A DNA stretch of 64,000 bases. Origin: Taudactylus pleione. Lineage: Eukaryota > Chordata > Amphibia > Anura > Myobatrachidae. The notes beneath the pieces are model-generated. The model was not told where the DNA came from and searched no databases. It saw nothing but the letters and a program-made list of their open reading frames with translations. The DNA lies in the NCBI GenBank assembly GCA_031769625.1, contig JAUIMM010000579.1, positions 372,001 to 436,000 of the forward strand, read 5' to 3'. Both the position numbers and the translations under genes were made by a program. Shown here piece by piece: positions 36,501 through 47,202 of the stretch (the stretch's first letter is position 1; every line of letters begins with the position of its first letter).

Positions 36501-39500
36501 GGCAGTAGCGGAGTAGTTGCTAGGGCCAGTAGCAGAGTTTGTTAGGGGCAGTAGCGGTGTAGTTGCTAGGGCAAGTAGCGGAGTAGTAGCGGAGTAGTTG
36601 CTAGAGCCAGTAGTGGAGTAGTAGCGGAGTAGTTGTTAGGGGCAGTAGAGGAGTAACAGCGGAGTAGTTGCTAGGGGCAGTAGTGGAGTAGTAGTGGTGT
36701 AGTTGTTAGGGGCAGTAGTGGAGTAGTTGCTAGGGGCAGTAGCGGAGCAGTTGCTAGGGGCAGTAGCGGAGTAGTTGCTAGGGGCAGTAGTGGAGCAGTT
36801 GCTAGGGGCAGTAGCGGAGTAGTTGCTAGGGGCAGTAGTGGAGTAGTTGCTAGGGGCAGTAACGGAGTAGTTGCTAGGGGCAGTAGCGGAGCAGTTGCTA
36901 GGGGCAGTAGCGGAGTAGTTGCTAGGGGCAGTAGCGGAGTAGTTGCTAGGGGCAGTAGTGGAGTAGCAGCGGTGTAGTTGCTAGGGCCAGTAGCGGAGTA
37001 GTAGCGGAGTAGTTGCTAGGGCCAGTAGGGGAGTAGTAGCGGAGTAGTTGCTAGGGGCAATAGTGGAGTAGTTGCTAGGGGCAGTAGCGGAGTAGTTGCT
37101 AAGGGCAGTAGCGGAGTTTGTTAGGGGCAGTAGTGGAGTAGTTGCTAGGGGCAGAAGTGGAGTAGTTGCTAGGGGCAGAAGTGGAGTAGTTGCTAGGGGC
37201 AGTAGCGGAGTAGTTGCTAGGGGCAGTAGCGGAGTAGTTCCTAGGGGCAGTAGCGGAGTAGTTGCTAGGGCCAGTAGCAGAGTTTGTTAGGGGCAGTAGC
37301 GGTGTAGTTGCTAGGGCAAGTAGCGGAGTAGTAGCGGAGTAGTTGCTAGAGCCAGTAGTGGAGTAGTAGCGGAGTAGTTGTTAGGGGCAGTAGCGGAGTA
37401 ACAGCGGAGTAGTTGCTAGGGGCAGTAGTGGAGTAGTAGTGGTGTAGTTGTTAGGGGCAGTAGTGGAGTAGTTGCTAGGGGCAGTAGCGGAGCAGTTGCT
37501 AGGGGCAGTAGCGGAGTAGTTGCTAGGGGCAGTAGTGGAGCAGTTGCTAGGGGCAGTAGCGGAGTAGTTGCTAGGGGCAGTAGTGGAGTAGTTGCTAGGG
37601 GCAGTAGTGGAGTAGTTGCTAGGGGCAGTAACGGAGTAGTTGCTAGGGGCAGTAGCGGAGCAGTTGCTAGGGGCAGTAGCGGAGTAGTTGCTAGGGGCAG
37701 TAGCGGAGCAGTTGCTAGGGGCAGTAGTGCAGTAGTTGCTAGGGGCAGTAGCGGAGCAGTTGCTAGGGGCAGTAGTGCAGTAGTTGCTAGGGGCAGTAGC
37801 GGAGTAGTTGCTAGGGGCAGTAGCGGAGTAGTTGCTAGGACCAGTAGCGGAGTTTGTTAGGGGCAGTAGCGGAGTAGTTGCTAGGGGCAGTAGCGGAGTA
37901 GTTGCTAGGGGCAGTAGCGGAGTTTGTTAGGGGCAGTAGCGGAGCAGTTGCTAGGGGCAGTAGCGGAGCAGTTGCTAGGGGCAGTAGTGGAGTAGTTGCT
38001 AGGGGCAGTAGCGGAGTAGTTGCTAGGGGCAGTAGCGGAGTTTGTTAGGGGCAGTAGCGGAGCAGTTGCTAGGGGCAGTAGTGGAGTAGTTGCTAGGGGC
38101 AGTAGCAGAGTTTGTTAGGGGCAGTAGCGGAGCAGTTGCTAGGGGCAGTAGCGGCGCAGTTGCTAGGGGCAGTAGCGGAGCAGTTGCTAGGGGCAGTAGT
38201 GGAGCAGTTGCTAGGGGCAGTAGCGGAGTAGTTGCTAGGGGCAGTAGTGGAGCAGTTGCTAGGGGCAGTAGTGCAGTAGTTGCTAGGGGCAGTAGCGGAG
38301 TAGTTGCTAGGGGCAGTAGCGGAGTAGTTGCTAGGGGCAGTAGCGGAGTAGTTGCTAGGGGCAGTAGCGCAGTAGTTGCTAGGGGCAGTAGCGCAGTAGT
38401 TGCTAGGGGCAGTAGCGGAGTAGTTGCTAGGGGCAGTAGTGGAGTAGTTGCTAGGGGCAGTAGCGCAGTAGTTGCTAGGGGCAGTAGCGGAGTAGTTGCT
38501 AGGGGCAGTAGCGGAGCAGTTGCTAGGGGCAGTAGCGGAGTAGTTGCTAGGGGCAGTAGCGGAGTAGTTGCTAGGGGCAGTAGTGGAGTAGCAGCGGTGT
38601 AGTTGCTAGGGCCAGTAGCGGAGTAGTAGCGGAGTAGTTGCTAGGGCCAGTAGGGGAGTAGTAGCGGAGTAGTTGCTAGGGGCAATAGTGGAGTAGTTGC
38701 TAGGGGCAATAGTGGAGTAGTTGCTAGGGGCAGTAGCGGAGTAGTTGCTAGGGGCAGTAGTGGAGCAGTTGCTAGGGGCAGTAGTGCAGTAGTTGCTAGG
38801 GGCAGTAGCGGAGTAGTTGCTAGGGGCAGTAGTGGAGTAGTTGCTAGGGGCAGTAGCGGAGTAGTTGCTAGGGGCAGTAGCGCAGTAGTTGCTAGGGGCA
38901 GTAGCGCAGTAGTTGCTAGGGGCAGTAGCGCAGTAGTTGCTAGGGGCAGTAGTGGAGTAGTTGCTAGGGGCAGTAGCGGAGTAGTTGCTAGGGGCAGTAG
39001 CGGAGTAGTTGCTAGGGGCAGTAGCGGAGTAGTTGCTAGGGGCAGTAGCGGAGTAGTTGCTAGGGGCAGTAGCGGAGTAGTTGCTAGGGGCAGTAGCGCA
39101 GTAGTTGCTAGGGGCAGTAGTGGAGTAGTTGCTAGGGGCAGTAGCGGAGTAGTTGCTAGGGGCAGTAGCGCAGTAGTTGCTAGGGGCAGTAGCGGAGTAG
39201 TTGCTAGGGGCAGTAGCGGAGTAGTTGCTAGGGGCAGTAGCGGAGTAGTTGCTAGGGGCAGTAGCGCAGTAGTTGCTAGGGGCAGTAGCGCAGTAGTTGC
39301 TAGGGGCAGTAGCGGAGTAGTTGCTAGGGGCAGTAGCGGAGTAGTTGCTAGGGGCAGTAGCGCAGTAGTTGCTAGGGGCAGTAGCGGAGTAGTTGCTAGG
39401 GGCAGTAGCGGAGTAGTTGCTAGGGGCAGTAGCGGAGTAGTTGCTAGGGGCAGTAGCGGAGTAGTTGCTAGGGGCAGTAGCGCAGTAGTTGCTAGGGGCA

Positions 39501-39837
39501 GTAGTGGAGTAGTTGCTAGGGGCAGTAGCGGAGTAGTTGCTAGGGGCAGTAGCGGAGTAGTTGCTAGGGGCAGTAGCGCAGTAGTTGCTAGGGGCAGTAG
39601 CGGAGTAGTTGCTAGGGGCAGTAGCGGAGCAGTTGCTAGGGGCAGTAGCGGAGAAGTTGCTAGGGACAGTAGCGGAGTAGTTGCTAGGGGCAGTAGCGGA
39701 GCAGTTGCTAGGGGCAGTAGCGGAGCAGTTGCTAGGGGCAGTAGTGGAGCAGTTGCTAGGGACAGTAGCGGAGTAGTTGCTAGGGGCAGTAGCGCAGTAG
39801 TTGCTAGGGGCAGTAGCGGAGTAGTTGCTAGGGGCAG
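30516..39837. repeat. 24-bp minisatellite (GTTGCTAGGGGCAGTAGCGG)
   Basis: The unit is TTGCTAGGGGCAGTAGCGGA plus GTAG, 24 bp, with roughly 370 copies. Variants include GAGTTTGTTAGGGGC and GAGCAGTTGC. The left part (to about 32000) is more diverged and the right end (38700-39837) is almost perfect. A large block is duplicated: the stretch around 33210-34600 recurs 1695 bp later, and again from about 37096. Because 24 is a multiple of three, several frames stay open and read as Gly-Ser-Ser-Gly-Val-Val-Ala-Arg or Ala-Pro-Ser-Asn-Tyr-Ser-Ala-Thr repeats. There is no sign that these are translated. Confidence 0.96.
30778..30957. mobile_element. hAT-type MITE in the 24-bp array
   Basis: The element is about 180 bp and nearly palindromic. 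It runs from GTTCCCAACCACGGTCCTCA to TGAGGACCGAGGTTGGGAAT-CACTG. The 8-mer AGTTAGGG lies on both sides (30770-30777 and 30958-30965). The first five terminal bases expected from the right end appear to be missing on the left. It belongs to the same family as the elements at 47962 and 62517. Confidence 0.88.
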
Positions 39838-39949
39838 GGCGGTTGCCGAGGCAGGTAATGGGCGTCTCCCGGGTGTTGCAGCCGGAAGCGCCCGGGGACA
39901 GCAGCAGGTGACACCGCCCGGGCATAGTGACAGCCGGGACCCGACCGTG
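39838..39949 (+). promoter_or_regulatory. GC-rich 5' flank / 5' UTR of the GGT6-like gene
   Basis: These 112 bases separate the end of the 24-bp array from the ATG. They are GC-rich with several CpGs and have no TATA box. GTTGCCGAGGCAGG at about 39843 resembles an RFX X-box (GTTGCC, two bases, GGCAAC). An upstream ATG at 39858 opens a short frame. The transcription start cannot be placed from sequence and may lie inside the array. Confidence 0.5.
39858..39911 (+). other. Possible upstream ORF, 17 codons
   Basis: The ATG at 39858 is followed by 16 more codons and TGA at 39909-39911, 38 bases before the main ATG and in a different frame. If it lies in the mRNA it could reduce initiation at the main start. 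TTGCAG at 39878-39883 could alternatively be a splice acceptor, in which case this ATG would be intronic. Confidence 0.3.
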
Positions 39950-40056
39950 ATGTCTCCTCTGCGGGAAGAGATCCGGTACAAGAAGCTGCAGGAGACGGAG
40001 AACGGGGACCAAGAGCAGGAGGAGGAGGAGGAGGAGGTGACCGTCTACCTGTACAG
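39950..40056 (+). CDS. ggt6: Coding exon 1 of gamma-glutamyltransferase 6-like gene (partial)
   Basis: The exon encodes 35 residues plus two bases of the next codon (phase 2). The peptide starts MSPLREEIRYKKLQETENGD and continues into a run of six Glu (GAG x6) and VTVYLY. This acidic cytosolic tail with a Tyr-Lys-Lys-Leu motif near the start resembles the N-terminus of vertebrate GGT6. GGT1 and GGT5 have only a few residues before the membrane anchor, and GGT7 has a much longer tail. The start is the first ATG in this frame and has G at -3. The donor is CAG|GTGATC at 40054-40062. In the unspliced frame the next codons are AGG TGA, so splicing at this point is needed. Adding T from exon 2 completes a Ser codon. 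The GGT6 call depends on both exons; catalytic activity of GGT6 proteins is not well established. Confidence 0.8.
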
Positions 40057-42455
40057 GTGATCTATCCTATATACTGTGTACAGGTGATCTATCCTATATA
40101 CTGTGCTGGGTACAGGTGATCTATCCTATATACTGTGCTGGGTACAGGTGATCTATCCTATAGACTGTGCTGGGTACAGGTGATCTATCCTATATACTGT
40201 GCTGGGTACAGGTGATCTATCCTATATACTGTGTACAGGTGATCTATCCTATATACTGTGCTGGGTACAGGTGATCTATCCTATATACTGTGCTGGGTAC
40301 AGGTGATCTATCCTATATACTGTGCTGGGTACAGGTGATCTATCCTATATACTGTGCTGGGTACAGGTGATCTATCCTATAGACTGTGCTGGGTACAGGT
40401 GATCTATCCTATATACTGTGCTGGGTACAGGTGATCTATCCTATATACTGTGTACAGGTGATCTATCCTATATACTGTGCTGGGTACAGGTGATCTATCC
40501 TATAGACTGTGCTGGGTACAGGTGATCTATCCTATATACTGTGCTGGGTACAGGTGATCTATCCTATATACTGTGTACAGGTGATCTATCCTATATACTG
40601 TGCTGGGTACAGGTGATCTATCCTATAGACTGTGCTGGGTACAGGTGATCTATCCTATAGACTGTGCTGGGTACAGGTGATCTATCCTATAGACTGTGCT
40701 GGGTACAGGTGATCTATCCTATAGACTGTGCTGGGTACAGGTGATCTATCCTATATACTGTGTACAGGTGATCTATCCTATATACTGTGTACAGGTGATC
40801 TATCCTATAGACTGTGCTGGGTACAGGTGATCTATCCTATAGACTGTGCTGGGTACAGGTGATCTATCCTATAGACTGTGCTGGGTACAGGTGATCTATC
40901 CTATAGACTGTGCTGGGTACAGGTGATCTATCCTATAGACTGTGCTGGGTACAGGTGATCTATCCTATAGACTGTGCTGGGTACAGGTGATCTATCCTAT
41001 AGACTGTGCTGGGTACAGGTGATCTATCCTATAGACTGTGCTGGGTACAGGTGATCTATCCTATAGACTGTGCTGGGTACAGGTGATCTATCCTATAGAC
41101 TGTGCTGGGTACAGGTGATCTATCCTATAGACTGTGCTGGGTACAGGTGATCTATCCTATAGACTGTGCTGGGTACAGGTGATCTATCCTATAGACTGTG
41201 CTGGGTACAGGTGATCTATCCTATAGACTGTGCTGGGTACAGGTGATCTATCCTATAGACTGTGCTGGGTACAGGTGATCTATCCTATAGACTGTGCTGG
41301 GTACAGGTGATCTATCCTATAGACTGTGCTGGGTACAGGTGATCTATCCTATAGACTGTGCTGGGTACAGGTGATCTATCCTATAGACTGTGCTGGGTAC
41401 AGGTGATCTATCCTATAGACTGTGCTGGGTACAGGTGATCTATCCTATAGACTGTGCTGGGTACAGGTGATCTATCCTATAGACTGTGCTGGGTACAGGT
41501 GATCTATCCTATAGACTGTGCTGGGTACAGGTGATCTATCCTATAGACTGTGCTGGGTACAGGTGATCTATCCTATAGACTGTGCTGGGTACAGGTGATC
41601 TATCCTATAGACTGTGCTGGGTACAGGTGATCTATCCTATAGACTGTGCTGGGTACAGGTGATCTATCCTATAGACTGTGCTGGGTACAGGTGATCTATC
41701 CTATAGACTGTGCTGGGTACAGGTGATCTATCCTATAGACTGTGCTGGGTACAGGTGATCTATCCTATAGACTGTGCTGGGTACAGGTGATCTATCCTAT
41801 AGACTGTGCTGGGTACAGGTGATCTATCCTATAGACTGTGCTGGGTACAGGTGATCTATCCTATAGACTGTGCTGGGTACAGGTGATCTATCCTATAGAC
41901 TGTGCTGGGTACAGGTGATCTATCCTATAGACTGTGCTGGGTACAGGTGATCTATCCTATATACTGTGCTGGGTACAGGTGATCTATCCTATATACTGTG
42001 CTGGGTACAGGTGATCTATCCTATATACTGTGCTGGGTACAGGTGATCTATCCTATATACTGTGTGTACAGGTGATCTGTCCTATATACTGTGCTGGGTA
42101 CAGGTGATCTGTCCTATATACTGTGCTGGGTACAGGTGATCTATCCTATATACTGTGCTGGGTACAGGTGATCTATCCTATATACTGTGCTGGGTACAGG
42201 TGATCTATCCTATATACTGTGCTGGGTACAGGTGATCTATCCTATATACTGTGCTGGGTACAGGTGATCTATCCTATATACTGTGCTGGGTACAGGTGAT
42301 CTATCCTATATACTGTGCTGGGTACAGGTGATCTATCCTATATACTGTGCTGGGTACAGGTGATCTATCCTATATACTGTGCTGGGTACAGGTGATCTAT
42401 CCTATATACTGTGCTGGGTACAGGTGATCTATCCTATATATTGTGCTGGGGTCCG
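40057..42455 (+). repeat. 32-bp minisatellite built on the exon 1 splice donor
   Basis: The unit is CTGGGTACAGGTGATCTATC, then CTATAGACTGTG, 32 bp (checked at 41041 and 41073). A 27-bp form lacks CTGGG. About 76 copies start at the exon-intron border itself. Exon 1 ends TGTACAG and the intron begins GTGATCTATCC, and every unit repeats exactly TACAG-GTGATCTATCC. The middle (about 40800-41940) is homogeneous for the TATAGACTG variant, while both edges carry TATATACTG. Confidence 0.96.
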
Positions 42456-42479
42456 AGGGTAAATCATACCGATTCCTAT

Positions 42480-44480
42480 ATATACTGTGTGTACAGGTGG
42501 TGTATATATACCGTGTGTACAGGTGGTGTATATATACCGTGTGTACAGGTGGTGTATATATACCGTGTGTACAGGTGGTGTATATATACCGTGTGTACAG
42601 GTGGTGTATATATACCGTGTGTACAGGTGGTGTATATATACCGTGTGTACAGGTGTGTGTATATATACTGTGTGTGTACAGGTGTGTGTATATATACTGT
42701 GTGTACAGGTGGTGTATATATACTGTGTGTACAGGTGGTGTATATATACTGTGTGTACAGGTGGTGTATATATACTGTGTGTACAGGTGGTGTATATATA
42801 CTGTGTGTACAGGTGGTGTATATATACTGTGTGTACAGGTGGTGTATATATACTGTGTGTACAGGTGGTGTATATATACTGTGTGTACAGGTGGTGTATA
42901 TATACTGTGTGTACAGGTGTGTGTATATATACTGTGTGTACAGGTGGTGTATATATACTGTGTGTACAGGTGGTGTATATATACTGTGTGTACAGGTGTG
43001 TGTATATATACTGTGTGTACAGGTGTGTGTATATATACTGTGTGTACAGGTGGTGTATATATACTGTGTGTACAGGTGGTGTATATATACTGTGTGTACA
43101 GGTGGTGTATATATACTGTGTGTACAGGTGGTGTATATATACTGTGTGTACAGGTGTGTGTATATATACTGTGTGTACAGGTGGTGTATATATACTGTGT
43201 GTACAGGTGGTGTATATATACTGTGTGTTCAGGTGGTGTATATATACTGTGTGTACAGGTGTGTGTATATATACTGTGTGTACAGGTGGTGTATATATAC
43301 TGTGTGTACAGGTGGTGTATATATACTGTGTGTACAGGTGGTGTATATATACTGTGTGTACAGGTGGTGTATATATACTGTGTGTACAGGTGTGTGTATA
43401 TATATTGTGTGTACAGGTGGTGTATATATACTGTGTGTACAGGTGGTGTATATATACTGTGTGTGTACAGGTGGTGTATATATACTGTGTGTACAGGTGG
43501 TGTATATATACTGTGTGTACAGGTGGTGTATATATACTGTGTGTACAGGTGGTGTATATATACTGTGTGTACAGGTGGTGTATATATACTGTGTGTACAG
43601 GTGGTGTATATATACTGTGTGTACAGGTGTGTGTATATATACTGTGTGTACAGGTGTGTGTATATATACTGTGTGTACAGGTGGTGTATATATACTGTGT
43701 GTACAGGTGGTGTATATATACTGTGTGTACAGGTGTGTGTATATATACTGTGTGTACAGGTGGTGTATATATACTGTGTGTACAGGTGGTGTATATATAC
43801 TGTGTGTACAGGTGTGTGTATATATACTGTGTGTGTGTACAGGTGTGTGTATATATACTGTGTGTGTGTACAGGTGGTGTATATATACTGTGTGTGTATA
43901 CAGGTGGTGTATATATACTGTGTATACAGGTGTGTGTATATATACTGTGTGTACAGGTGGTGTATATATACTGTGTGTGTACAGGTGGTGTATATATACT
44001 GTGTGTGTACAGGTGGTGTATATATACTGTGTGTACAGGTGGTGTATATATACTGTGTGTACAGGTGGTGTATATATACTGTGTGTACAGGTGGTGTATA
44101 TATACTGTGTATACAGGTGGTGTATATATACTGTGTATACAGGTGGTGTATATATACTGTGTATACAGGTGGTGTATATATACTGTGTATACAGGTGGTG
44201 TATATATACTGTGTATACAGGTGGTGTATATATACTGTGTGTACAGGTGTGTGTATATATACTGTGTATACAGGTGGTGTATATATACTGTGTGTACAGG
44301 TGTGTGTATATATACTGTGTGTGTGTACAGGTGTGTGTATATATACTGTGTGTGTACAGGTGTGTGTATATATACTGTGTGTGTGTACAGGTGTGTGTAT
44401 ATATACTGTGTGTGTACAGGTGTGTGTATATATACTGTGTGTGTGTACAGGTGTGTGTATATATACTGTGCTATATACAG
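42480..44480 (+). repeat. 26-bp minisatellite (TGTACAGGTGGTGTATATAT)
   Basis: The unit is TGTACAGGTGGTGTATATAT plus ACTGTG, 26 bp (checked at 42731 and 42757), about 76 copies. GGTGGTG alternates with GGTGTGTG. The first units read ATATACCGTG and the rest ATATACTGTG. It follows the 32-bp array after only about 25 bases and aligns with it (GTACAGGTG, TAT, ACTGTG), so it is probably a derivative. The unit lacks stops in several frames on both strands, which produces overlapping frames of about 700 codons with no coding character. Confidence 0.95.
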
Positions 44481-44580
44481 GTGGTTTTATATAGACTGTT
44501 CTGTATGCAGGTAATAATATATATAAATTATTAAGACTGATTATGAATGTAAGAAGTGGAACTTCAGTATACGTCTCCAT

Positions 44581-45268
44581 GGGGGAGATGTACGAAGCCC
44601 AGAAACGGTATCAGCGCACGTTATGTGCGCTGATACCGCTTCTCCCCGATGTATGATCGGGGGTCTGGGCGGTAAATGACAGGGGCGCTATGCGCCCCTG
44701 TCATTATCGGTGCTGCTATCTACAAGATATGACATATGGGGGCAGATATATTATAGCGGCACTTAACGTGCCGCTATAACGCTTCCCGCTTCGCCTCTTT
44801 ACCGAGGAGAAGCAGGAAGCACTACCGATGTGATGTATAAACTCCCCCCTCCGGCGCTACCCGCTAGAGACAGCAGTGCATCAGCCTAGTGCTGATGCGA
44901 TGTGTCTCTTCCCGGCTGGCTCCACTGAGCATGCGCGGGATCTCGCAAGAATCGCGAGATCCCCGTGTGGAGCCCTGGAGCCGGCAGCCGTCGCAGCAGG
45001 GACAGCGCTGTCCCTGCTGTGGGGATATGCTAGCGCCAGGCTGTAGCTGTCGATAACGACAGCCGGCCGAACGGTCATACGTTATGACCGTTCGTACATA
45101 GCCCTGCCGTCGGCGCTGCTATCTTGTAGATAGCAGCGCCAATAATAACAGGGGCGCATAGCGCCCCTGTCATTTACCGCCCAGACCCCCGATCATACAT
45201 CGGGGAGAAGCAGTATCAGCGCACATAACGTGCGCTGATACCATTTCTGGGCTTCGTACATCTCCCCC
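44581..45268. mobile_element. 688-bp MITE with 149-bp terminal inverted repeats made of hairpins
   Basis: The left arm 44581-44729 (GGGGGAGATGTACGAAGCCC...) is matched in reverse complement by 45120-45268 with only a few differences. Inside each arm are smaller perfect palindromes, for example GTATCAGCGCAC / GTGCGCTGATAC and GACAGGGGCGC / GCGCCCCTGTC. The centre has more hairpins (GTGGAGCC.., ATCTCGC../GCGAGAT, CGGTCATAACG) and, at about 44737-44856, what may be a second related MITE (GGGGGCAGATATAT ... ATACATCACATC reversed). No transposase is seen. Target duplication is unclear (AT on each side), so the superfamily is not assigned. Confidence 0.85.
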
Positions 45269-45337
45269 ATGATCCCATCCAAAGTACACATATGACTCAA
45301 CCTATACACTTCAGATGAATAAAATGCCCAATCTTAC

Positions 45338-47060
45338 AGCAGCCCTGTGTTACACCTCCCCTACTGTATGCTCTACCTGCCATATGTTACACCTGCCCTA
45401 CTGTATGCTCTACCTGCCCTGTGTTACACCTGCCCTACTGTATGCTCTACCTGCCCTATGTTACACCTCCCCTACTGTATGCTCTACCTGCCATATGTTA
45501 CACCTGCCCTACTGTATGCTCTACCTGCCCTGTGTTACACCTGCCCTACTGTATGCTCTACCTGCCCTATGTTACACCTGCCCTACTGTATGCTCTACCT
45601 GCCCTGTGTTACACCTGCCCTACTGTATGCTCTACCTGCCCTGTGTTCCACCTGCACTACTGTATGCTCTACCTGCCCTGTGTTCCACCTGCACTACTGT
45701 ATGCTCTACCTGCCCTATGTTCCACCTGCACTACTGTATGCTCTGCCTGCCCTGTGTTACACCTGCCCTACTGTATGCTCTACCTGCCCTGTGTTACACC
45801 TGCCCTACTGTATGCTCTACCTGCCCTGTGTTCCACCTGCACTACTGTATGCTCTGCCTGCCCTGTGTTACACCTGCCTTACTGTATGCTCTACCTGCCC
45901 TATGTTACACCTGCCCTACTGTATGCTCTACCTGCCCTGTGTTACACCTGCCCTACTGTATGCTCTACCTGCCCTGTGTTTCACCTGCCCTACTGTATGC
46001 TCTACCTGCCCTGTGTTCCACCTGCCCTACTGTATGCTCTACCTGCCCTGTGTTCCACCTGCCCTACTGTATGCTCTACCTGCCCTGTGTTCCACCTGCC
46101 CTACTGTATGCTCTACCTGCCCTGTATTACACCTGCCCTACTGTATGCTCTACTTTCCCTGTGTTACACCTGCCCTACTGTATGCTCTACTTGCCCTATG
46201 TTACACCTGCCCTACTGTATGCTCTACTTGCCCTATGTTACACCTGCCCTACTGTATGCTCTACTTGCCCTGTGTTACACCTGCCCTACTGTATGCTCTA
46301 CTTGCCCTGTGTTACACCTGCCCTACTGTATGCTCTACTTGCCCTGTGTTACACCTGCCCTACTGTATGCTCTACTTGCCCTATGTTACACCTGCCTTAC
46401 TGTATGCTCTACTTGCCCTATGTTACACCTGCCCTACTGTATGCTCTAATTGCCCTATGTTACACCTGCCCTACTGTATGCTCTACCTGCCCTACTGTAT
46501 GCTCTACCTGCCCTATGTTACACCTGCCCTATTGTATGCTGTACCAGCCCAGTGCTATACCTGCCCTATGTCACCCCTGAACTACTGTATATTACACCTG
46601 CCATATGTTATACCTGCCCTATGTTACACCTGCCCTACTGTATGCTCTACCTGCCCTATGTTACACCTGCCCTACTGTATGCTCTACCTGCCCTATGTTA
46701 CACCTGCCCTATTGTATGCTGTACCAGCCCAGTGCTATACCTGCCCTGTGTCACCCCTGAACTACTGTATATTACACCTGCCATATGTTATACCTGCCCT
46801 GTGTTACACCTGTCCTACTGTATGCTCTACCAGCCCTGTGTCACACCTGTCCTGTGTTACACTTGACCTATGTTACCCCTGTACTATATTGTTTATATTA
46901 CACCTGTCCTGTGTCACACCTGTCCTGTGTCACTCCTGCCCTATATTACACCTGTCCTGTGTCACTCCCGCCCTATGTTACACCTGTCCTGTATCACACC
47001 TGCCCTATTTTACACCTGTCCTGTATCACACCTGCCCTATGTTACTCCTGTCCTGTGTTA
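45338..47060. repeat. 37-bp minisatellite (CCTACTGTATGCTCTACCTG)
   Basis: The unit is GCCCTACTGTATGCTCTACC, then TGCCCTGTGTTACACCT, 37 bp (checked at 45423 and 45460), about 45 copies. From about 46540 the units become shorter and more diverged (CCTGTGTCACACCTGTC), and one block (about 46520-46640) is repeated at about 46700-46820. Cys-rich frames of up to 586 codons run through it. They exist in all three + frames because the unit has no stop, and I do not regard them as genes. Confidence 0.94.
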
Positions 47061-47202
47061 TGTCAGCAGTGCAACAACTTTATAATGAAACATGCTGTAC
47101 TAAATAAAGCCCACCCCATGTATAGGCAGAGAGGCCGGCACAGATATCACAACTACAATCCATCCAGTTCAGGAGAAGTTGCTGCTCATATTTCATGTAC
47201 TT

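Noticed and set aside
30504..40012. Gly-Ser-rich and Ala-Pro-Ser-Asn-rich repeat proteins
   Set aside because: They are products of the 24-bp unit read in frame. One minus-strand frame runs through the real exon 1 antisense, and nothing suggests expression.
42397..44580. Overlapping frames of about 700 codons on both strands
   Set aside because: They arise because the 26-bp unit lacks stop codons. Three + frames and a minus frame are open over the same DNA, the peptides are repeats of the unit, and there is no start context or splice logic.
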